Source: Oceanobacillus halotolerans
GTDB lineage: Bacteria; Bacillota; Bacilli; Bacillales; Amphibacillaceae
Length of the DNA stretch: 64,000 nt
Reading direction: 5' to 3'
NCBI RefSeq assembly: GCF_010993955.1
Contig: NZ_WIXL01000008.1
Coordinates: 56,194 to 120,193, forward strand
The notes under the pieces were generated by a model. It saw only the letters and a list, made by a program, of their open reading frames with translations, had not been told where the DNA came from and ran no database searches. A program made the position numbers and the translations under genes. Shown here one piece after another: positions 57,950 to 64,000 of the stretch; positions within the stretch are counted from its first letter, which is position 1, and the number at the start of each line of letters is the position of its first letter.

Positions 57950-59191
57950 ATGATTGAACAATTAATGACACAAGCAGAAAATGATGTTGCTACACAACAT
58001 AAAGCAGTACAACAAATTGTTTTAACAAATCAAAAACGAGTGTTAGAAGCGTTTCAACATAATCGAGTAAGCGACACCCATTTTAATTCAACAACTGGTT
58101 ATGGATATGATGATATCGGTCGGGATACATTAGAATCTATTTATGCAGATGTATTTGGTGGAGAAGCTGCTATTGTACGCCCGCAACTTGTCTCTGGAAC
58201 CCATGCAATATCAACTACATTATTTGGACTATTACGGCCAGGGGATGAATTAATTTATATTACAGGTAAGCCATATGATACCCTACAATCTGTTATAGGC
58301 TATGATGTTGAGAATGCAGGATCATTAAAGGAATATCACATTAACTATAAAGAGATTCCTTTACAAAATGGAAATGAAATAAATTACCCAGCCATAAAGT
58401 CTAATATTACCAAGAATACAAAAGTAATTGCGATCCAACGTTCTAAAGGATATGATGAAAGACCATCTTTTACTATTAATGACATTCAAGAGATGGTTCA
58501 ATTTGTGAAATCGATAAATGAAAATATCGTTATATTTGTTGATAATTGTTATGGAGAGTTCGCCGAAACAAAGGAACCTTTACATGTTGGCGCTGATATT
58601 ATGGCAGGTTCGCTAATTAAAAATCCAGGTGGTGGAATTGTTCGAACAGGTGGTTATATTGTTGGACGTGAAGAGTTACTTAATCAATGTGCTAATCGAT
58701 TAACTGCCCCTGGCTTGGGAAAGGAAACAGGAGCAACTTTACATATGCTTCAAGAAATGTTTCAAGGGTTCTTTTTAGCACCTCATATAGTTGGAGAAGC
58801 ATTAAAGGGAGCTATTTTGACGTCCCGTTTTTTAGAGTTAGTTGGATTTAAAACAACACCAGATTATGTATCAACACGAACCGATTTGATCCAGTCTGTC
58901 TCATTTGACACAGCTGAACAAATGGTTGCCTTTTGTCAATCTATTCAATTAAGTTCACCGATCAATTCATATGTAACACCACAGCCTAGTCCCATGCCTG
59001 GATATAAAGATAAAGTCATTATGGCTGCAGGAACATTTATTCAAGGTGCAAGCCTTGAATTAACAGCTGATGGACCAATACGATATCCATATACCGCTTT
59101 TGTACAAGGTGGCTTAACCTATGAGCATGTAAAGATTGCCCTGCAAAATGCCATTCAACATTTACAAAATAAAGACTATATATCACTTTAA
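57950..59191 (+). CDS. ynbB: PLP-dependent enzyme of the methionine gamma-lyase/aluminium-resistance family
   Basis: 413-residue fold-type I PLP enzyme matching YnbB. Visible features are FNSTTGYGYDDIGRDTLE, VRPQLVSGTHAIS, the aspartate region VIFVDNCYGEF and the cofactor lysine in IMAGSLIKNPGGGIV. The family is annotated as methionine gamma-lyase-like or aluminium-resistance protein, but the reaction is not settled. The ribosome site is weak (AAAGCG). It follows hflX closely, as in B. subtilis. Confidence 0.92.
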   Translation: MIEQLMTQAENDVATQHKAVQQIVLTNQKRVLEAFQHNRVSDTHFNSTTGYGYDDIGRDTLESIYADVFGGEAAIVRPQLVSGTHAISTTLFGLLRPGDELIYITGKPYDTLQSVIGYDVENAGSLKEYHINYKEIPLQNGNEINYPAIKSNITKNTKVIAIQRSKGYDERPSFTINDIQEMVQFVKSINENIVIFVDNCYGEFAETKEPLHVGADIMAGSLIKNPGGGIVRTGGYIVGREELLNQCANRLTAPGLGKETGATLHMLQEMFQGFFLAPHIVGEALKGAILTSRFLELVGFKTTPDYVSTRTDLIQSVSFDTAEQMVAFCQSIQLSSPINSYVTPQPSPMPGYKDKVIMAAGTFIQGASLELTADGPIRYPYTAFVQGGLTYEHVKIALQNAIQHLQNKDYISL

Positions 59192-59204
59192 TCCTTAATA
59201 TATA

Positions 59205-59568
59205 CACGCAGACTCCTGGCTCGTCGGCTAACATCGGTCACGTCCTGTGGCAGGCGCCGACACTAGAACGTCCTCGCAAAAGAAAGATACTTTTGCTTCG
59301 TGCGATGTTTCGCTGTCGAAGCTTTCCTTGTCCTGTTTGTCGAAACTAGCCTAAGAGACCCCTCATGCGAGGGTACGAGTGAGGAGGCTCGCGGGGAGTC
59401 CGTGGTAAAGTAGACACTGTGAAACGAACAGTTGAACAGATGTCGCACTTATGCCCATGGTGAAAGCGAAGTGTATTCCCAGAACGGATAAACTCACTAA
59501 ACATCGCCTTAATTTACTGCAATATAGATTATGCAATGCAGAAAACAACAAAGTATGCGAAAAGAGCT
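59205..59568 (-). mobile_element. Truncated MITE-like element with cargo modules
   Basis: Only one family end is present, at 59540-59568 (AACAAAGTATGCGAAAAGAG, then CT). The other end is missing. The interior, left to right, has GGCGCCGACACTAGAACGTC, an AAAGATACTTTTGCTT hairpin, the GAGACCCC ... GAGGAGGCTCGCGGGGAGTCC module and GCACTTATGCCCATGGTGAA (the CACCATGGGCAC module reversed). No target duplication could be found. It fills most of the ynbB-glnR gap. Confidence 0.65.
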
Positions 59569-59618
59569 TAACTATAAAGCGTGATTCTTTTTACGCTTTA
59601 TATTATTTTTTATTTTTA

Positions 59619-59669
59619 TGTAAGAAAACCTCACATATACTTGACAATATACCTAACATGTTTTAAAAT
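59619..59669 (+). promoter_or_regulatory. glnRA promoter with two GlnR/TnrA operator sites
   Basis: TTGACA (59641-59646), 17-nt spacer, TAAAAT (59664-59669). TGTAAGAAAACCTCACA (59619-59635) matches the GlnR/TnrA site TGTNAN7TNACA perfectly, and TGACAATATACCTAACA (59642-59658), overlapping the -35, matches with one mismatch. Paired sites at glnRA are the known basis of autorepression in B. subtilis. Confidence 0.88.
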
Positions 59670-59700
59670 AATAACCAATTAAAGGAAAGGGGTTATCGAA

Positions 59701-60093
59701 ATGGATGATCAAGAACGCCGTTCAATGCCCTTATTTTCAATAGGTACAGTAAAAAAACTAACCGAGTTGACAGCAAGACAGATTCGCTATTATGAAGAAC
59801 ATTGGTTAATCACCCCAGAACGAACAGAAGGAAATCAACGATTGTTTTCATTTAATGATGTAGACAAATTACTGGAAATAAAAGATTACTTAGACAAAGG
59901 TCTTAATTTAGCAGGAATTAAATTATTGTTAAATGAAGATACAAGTTTAAAGGAAGAAACAACGAAGAAGGAAAAAGATTTATCTAAAACTCAACTACGA
60001 AAGGTTTTAAAACAAGAGCTAAATGATGCTGGTCGCTATGGGAAGACAACACTAAGGCAAGGGGAATTAGCTAGATTTTTTGTTAAATATTAA
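59701..60093 (+). CDS. glnR: MerR-type nitrogen regulator GlnR
   Basis: Represses glnRA and other nitrogen genes when nitrogen is plentiful. The 130 residues have a MerR winged helix ([20 protein letters not shown]) and a dimer helix. The C-terminal tail [15 protein letters not shown] is the region through which feedback-inhibited glutamine synthetase stabilises DNA binding. AAAGGAAAGGGG precedes the ATG. It is first gene of glnRA, with operators upstream. Confidence 0.97.
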   Translation: MDDQERRSMPLFSIGTVKKLTELTARQIRYYEEHWLITPERTEGNQRLFSFNDVDKLLEIKDYLDKGLNLAGIKLLLNEDTSLKEETTKKEKDLSKTQLRKVLKQELNDAGRYGKTTLRQGELARFFVKY

Positions 60094-60156
60094 TAAAGTA
60101 TTAGGAAAATCATTTTCTTTAATACTTTTATTTATACAATTATAGGAGGAGAAATG

Positions 60157-61494
60157 ATGGGATCAAACTTTACCAAAGAACAAATCAAGGAGAAGATAAA
60201 GGAGGAAAATGTTCGCTTTATTCGCCTACAGTTCACAGATATGTTAGGAACGATTAAAAATGTAGAAATTCCACTTAGTCAATTAGATAAGGCGTTGGAC
60301 AACAAGATGATGTTTGATGGGTCTTCTATTGAAGGTTTTGTTCGTATTGAAGAATCTGACATGTACTTATATCCAGATTTAGATACATTTGTTGTATTTC
60401 CATGGACTTCAGAAAAAGGAAAAGTAGCACGCTTTATTTGTGACATATATAATCCCGATGGTACTCCATTTGAAGGATGCCCAAGATATAATTTAAAACG
60501 TAATCTCAAGAAAATGGAAGAATTAGGTTTTGATGCATTTAATATTGGAACAGAACCAGAGTTTTTCCTATTTAAATTAGATGAAAAAGGAGATCCTTCA
60601 TTAGAGCTAAACGACCATGGTGGATACTTTGACTTGGCTCCAACTGATTTAGGGGAAAATTGTCGTCGCGATATTGTTTTAGAATTAGAAGAAATGGGAT
60701 TTGAAATAGAAGCATCTCACCATGAGGTAGCTCCTGGTCAACATGAGATTGATTTTAAATATTCTGATGCTGTGAAACATGCAGATGATATTCAAACCTT
60801 TAAATTAGTGGTTAAAACAATAGCTAGAAAACATAATCTACATGCTACATTTATGCCAAAACCACTCTTTGGTGTGAACGGATCTGGTATGCATACCAAC
60901 ATGTCCTTGTTTAAAAAAGGCGAGAATGCATTTTTTAAAGAGGATGGTGATAGGCAATTAAGTGATACAGCATATCAGTTTATTGCGGGAATCATTAAAC
61001 ATGCGACAAACTTTACCGCAGTTACAAACCCTACCGTCAATTCATATAAGCGATTGGTACCTGGCTATGAAGCACCATCTTACGTTGCATGGTCTGGTGC
61101 GAATAGAAGTCCATTACTGCGTATCCCTAATTCGCGTGGGGTAAGTACACGTGTTGAAGTACGTAGTGTTGATCCAACTGCTAACCCTTATTTAGCATTA
61201 GCTACTTTATTAGCAGCTGGGTTGGATGGTGTAGAAAATAAACTAACACCACCTGCAGCAGTTGACCGTAATATTTATGTAATGGATCGTGAAGAGCGCG
61301 AAAAACAAGGCATTAAAGATTTACCTGCAACACTTATCGAAGCCTTGAATGAACTGAAATCTGATCCTGTAATTGTTGAAGCTCTAGGTGATCATCTTTA
61401 TGAACATTTCTTAGAAGCAAAAGAAATTGAATGGGATATGTTCCGTACGACTGTACACCCATGGGAACGTGAGCAATATTTAAACTCTTATTAA
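60157..61494 (+). CDS. glnA: Glutamine synthetase, type I-alpha
   Basis: Makes glutamine from glutamate, ammonia and ATP, and signals nitrogen status to GlnR and TnrA. The 445 residues include [26 protein letters not shown], the [20 protein letters not shown] metal/ATP region and [17 protein letters not shown]. It lacks the adenylylation-site region of I-beta enzymes, consistent with direct feedback control. AGGAGG lies 7 nt before ATG 60157; ATG 60154 is one codon earlier. It is co-transcribed with glnR. Confidence 0.97.
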   Translation: MGSNFTKEQIKEKIKEENVRFIRLQFTDMLGTIKNVEIPLSQLDKALDNKMMFDGSSIEGFVRIEESDMYLYPDLDTFVVFPWTSEKGKVARFICDIYNPDGTPFEGCPRYNLKRNLKKMEELGFDAFNIGTEPEFFLFKLDEKGDPSLELNDHGGYFDLAPTDLGENCRRDIVLELEEMGFEIEASHHEVAPGQHEIDFKYSDAVKHADDIQTFKLVVKTIARKHNLHATFMPKPLFGVNGSGMHTNMSLFKKGENAFFKEDGDRQLSDTAYQFIAGIIKHATNFTAVTNPTVNSYKRLVPGYEAPSYVAWSGANRSPLLRIPNSRGVSTRVEVRSVDPTANPYLALATLLAAGLDGVENKLTPPAAVDRNIYVMDREEREKQGIKDLPATLIEALNELKSDPVIVEALGDHLYEHFLEAKEIEWDMFRTTVHPWEREQYLNSY

Positions 61495-61512
61495 ACTAAC
61501 ATTTAACGCATT

Positions 61513-61545
61513 AAAGCCCTCATTCATCAGATTGAGGGCTTTTTA
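61513..61545 (+). terminator. Terminator of glnRA, between convergent glnA and lexA
   Basis: AAAGCCCTCA (61513-61522) pairs with TGAGGGCTTT (61533-61542), followed by TT. It may also act on lexA transcripts from the other strand, where the tail is weaker. Confidence 0.85.
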
Positions 61546-61557
61546 CATTAGTTAGGA

Positions 61558-62181
61558 TTATTGAATATGCCTATATAGTCCGATTACTTTTCCTAAAATA
61601 GTAACATTTTGATAGATTAACGGATCCATTGTTGCATTTTCAGGTTGTAAACGAATATGATCCTTTTCTTTAAAGAATCGTTTAACCGTCGCTTCTTCTT
61701 CATCTGTCATCGCTACAACAATATCTCCATTTTGAGCTGTACTTTGCTGTTTTACAATTACTTTATCACCATCAAGAATACCAGCTTCTATCATACTTTC
61801 ACCTTCAATAACTAGTACGAATAGATTATCATCAGGACCTGCACTAGAGCTAGGTAATGGAATATATTCTTCAATGTTTTCCACTGCTGTAATAGGAATA
61901 CCTGCTGTTACCTTTCCAATAACAGGAGCAAAGCGTGCATCATCTTTGGGGATATTATTGTCAGCAGAAAGATCAATTACCTCAATAGCTCTTGGTTTCG
62001 TAGGGTCTCTTCGTATAAACCCTTTGCTTTCTAGTCGTGAAAGGTGACCATGTACAGTTGAACTAGAAGCCAAACCAACTGCCTCCGCAATTTCTCGAAC
62101 AGATGGTGGGTATCCTTTGTTATTTACTTCTTCTTTTATGTATTCCAATATAGATTGTTGTCTTTTTGAAAGTTTTGTCAT
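61558..62181 (-). CDS. lexA: SOS repressor LexA
   Basis: Represses DNA-damage genes and cleaves itself when RecA is active. The 207 residues have an N-terminal winged helix ([20 protein letters not shown]), the cleavage bond Ala93-Gly94 in [10 protein letters not shown], catalytic Ser129 in [11 protein letters not shown] and Lys167 in EEATVKRFF, all intact. The start has GAGGTG 8 nt upstream on the minus strand. It is convergent with glnA and divergent from the SOS-type unit at 62350, the same layout as lexA-yneA in B. subtilis. Confidence 0.98.
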   Translation of the reverse strand: MTKLSKRQQSILEYIKEEVNNKGYPPSVREIAEAVGLASSSTVHGHLSRLESKGFIRRDPTKPRAIEVIDLSADNNIPKDDARFAPVIGKVTAGIPITAVENIEEYIPLPSSSAGPDDNLFVLVIEGESMIEAGILDGDKVIVKQQSTAQNGDIVVAMTDEEEATVKRFFKEKDHIRLQPENATMDPLIYQNVTILGKVIGLYRHIQ

Positions 62182-62217
62182 CTATCAAACACCTCACGCA
62201 TAGGATTTATTACTAGT

Positions 62218-62257
62218 AGTTTACCATCTCTATTTACAATAAGCAAACATTCGTTCG
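62218..62257 (-). promoter_or_regulatory. lexA promoter and overlapping SOS box
   Basis: On the minus strand: TTGCTT (62246-62241), 17-nt spacer, TAAACT (62223-62218). The SOS box CGAACGAATGTTTG (62257-62244) matches CGAACNNNNGTTCG at 9 of 10 fixed positions and overlaps the -35, as expected for autorepression. Confidence 0.75.
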
Positions 62258-62266
62258 AAAAAACTA

Positions 62267-62323
62267 TTGACAAGACCGTATGTTCGTGTATAATCATAAT
62301 TAGAAATATCGAACAAAGGTTCT
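62267..62323 (+). promoter_or_regulatory. SOS-type promoter with two more LexA-box-like sites
   Basis: TTGACA (62267-62272), 16-nt spacer, TATAAT (62289-62294): both hexamers are full consensus. AGACCGTATGTTCG (62273-62286), inside the spacer, matches the SOS box at 8 of 10 positions, and CGAACAAAGGTTCT (62310-62323), just past the start site, at 9 of 10. A strong promoter closed by LexA is the natural reading. Confidence 0.8.
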
Positions 62324-62349
62324 TATTTTGAGAAAGGACTGGTTATTCT

Positions 62350-63104
<755 letters not shown>

Positions 63105-63189
63105 ATATCCAAAGCATGATGCGTAATATTAAAAGGCAAGAGCACTCATAATGTTCTTGTTTTTTTATTGGTTTAAGGGAGGTTTTTTT

Positions 63190-63426
63190 ATGATTTCAAA
63201 GGAAAAGTTAAACCGTATAAATGAATTATCTAAGAAATCAAAACAAACAGGTTTAACCGAAAAGGAAAAAAAGGAACAACAAGCACTGCGCCAAGAATAT
63301 TTAAAAAATGTACGTAAGTCCTTTAAAAATCAGTTTAAGACAATGACTGTTATTGATCCCAAAGGAAATGATGTTACACCTAAAAAGGTGAAGGAATTAC
63401 AACAACAAGAGGATGAACATGAATAA
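63190..63426 (+). CDS. ynzC: DUF896 protein YnzC
   Basis: 78-residue protein of the UPF0291/DUF896 family: MISKEKLNRINELSKKSKQT, then LTEKEKKEQQALRQEYL, a helical hairpin rich in Lys/Glu, and the PKGNDVTP segment. It is often found in or near the yneA SOS operon, as here after yneB. AAGGGAGGT precedes ATG 63190. Its function is not established. Confidence 0.93.
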   Translation: MISKEKLNRINELSKKSKQTGLTEKEKKEQQALRQEYLKNVRKSFKNQFKTMTVIDPKGNDVTPKKVKELQQQEDEHE

Positions 63427-63511
63427 TTTTGCCCCTGTATCAAAAAATATACTAAATGTGTAGAAATTGTTAACGATATATGAATTTATTTTTTTCTGCC
63501 ACCAATATAGC

Positions 63512-63540
63512 TTGTTACCCATTTATATTCATTATAGAAT
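63512..63540 (+). promoter_or_regulatory. Putative promoter of tkt
   Basis: TTGTTA (63512-63517), 17-nt spacer, TAGAAT (63535-63540), about 40 nt before the tkt start. Confidence 0.5.
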
Positions 63541-63582
63541 TAATTTGGATATACGATTTAATAATTGAAAGGGGATTTAATA

Positions 63583-64000
63583 ATGGCTGAAAATATCGAA
63601 CAACTATCCATCAATACGATACGCACACTATCCATTGATGCCATCCAAAATGCCAACTCCGGTCATCCAGGTTTACCAATGGGTGCTGCACCAATGGCAT
63701 ATACCTTGTGGACTGATTTCATGAATCATAACCCAAAAAATTCGAAATGGTTTAACCGAGATAGATTTGTCCTATCTGCTGGACATGGCTCTATGCTTTT
63801 ATATAGCTTACTTCATCTATCAGGTTATGACGTGAGCATGGATGATTTAAAGGCATTTCGTCAGTGGGATTCCAAAACACCTGGACACCCAGAAGTACAT
63901 CATACAGACGGAGTTGAAGCAACAACTGGCCCATTAGGCCAAGGGATTGCCATGTCTGTTGGAATGGCTATGGCAGAAGCACACCTTGCTGCAACCTATA
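63583..64000 (+). CDS. tkt: Transketolase, N-terminal part (3' end outside window)
   Basis: Thiamine-diphosphate enzyme of the pentose phosphate pathway. About 139 residues are visible: [20 protein letters not shown] (with the conserved histidine in GHPG), [40 protein letters not shown] and [23 protein letters not shown] lies upstream of the ATG. The frame runs off the window. The order lexA-yneB-ynzC-tkt agrees with B. subtilis. Confidence 0.98.
   Translation, partial: MAENIEQLSINTIRTLSIDAIQNANSGHPGLPMGAAPMAYTLWTDFMNHNPKNSKWFNRDRFVLSAGHGSMLLYSLLHLSGYDVSMDDLKAFRQWDSKTPGHPEVHHTDGVEATTGPLGQGIAMSVGMAMAEAHLAATY

Noticed and set aside
61513..62181. lexA as a duplicated or degenerate copy
   Set aside because: All catalytic and cleavage residues are present and the promoter carries an SOS box; it looks like the functional gene.

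Overview
This window is a chromosome segment of a low-GC, endospore-forming Bacillaceae bacterium. Gene order is close to the Bacillus subtilis polC-to-tkt region, and sporulation genes (dpaAB, spoIIIE, spoVS, cotE, spoVK) lie in their usual places. Frequent GTG/TTG starts behind strong AGGAGG sites, AT-rich coding sequence and the inserted genes suggest an Oceanobacillus- or Virgibacillus-like genus. That genus guess comes from memory of family gene order, not from a search.

Layout: the 3' end of polC; a repeat element and a lone STAS (RsbR-like) gene; the translation/RNA cluster rimP-nusA-ylxR-ylxQ-infB-ylxP-rbfA-truB-ribF-rpsO-pnp; ylxY-mlpA-ymxH; the dipicolinate and lysine/DAP group dpaA-dpaB-asd-dapG-dapA; tepA-ylzJ-spoIIIE-ymfC; a BMP-type nucleoside ABC importer (lipoprotein plus nupOPQ); ymfF-ymfH-ymfI-ymfJ-ymfK-rodZ-pgsA-cinA-recA; rny-ymdB-spoVS-miaB-ricA-cotE-mutS-mutL; a Dps-like gene; miaA-hfq-spoVK-hflX-ynbB-glnR-glnA; lexA facing a small SOS-type transcription unit (a 31-residue membrane peptide and yneB); ynzC; and the 5' end of tkt. 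No rRNA, tRNA, CRISPR array or transposase gene was seen.

Most genes are ordinary core genes. The unusual content is between them. (1) A MITE-like family has imperfect inverted ends starting GGCTCTTTTC / GGCTGTTTTC and 8-bp target duplications. Three copies have perfect duplications (1630-2441, 27968-28144, 41540-42313). Others are older or decayed, and one is nested inside another. Sizes run from 177 to about 812 bp because the interiors carry interchangeable GC-rich modules. (2) A second dispersed family (about 260-350 bp) flanks rpsO on both sides and recurs after cotE with a different interior. (3) A third family of about 120-bp hairpin units lies in tandem before dpaA, alone before mutS and truncated after ymfI. 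Together these fill almost every long intergenic gap, roughly 7% of the window.

The most interesting single gene candidate is a 31-codon, one-transmembrane-helix ORF at 62350-62445. It lies behind a consensus TTGACA-16-TATAAT promoter with three LexA-box-like sites, exactly where B. subtilis has the SOS division inhibitor yneA. Its LysM domain is absent, so it may be a minimal SOS-induced membrane peptide.
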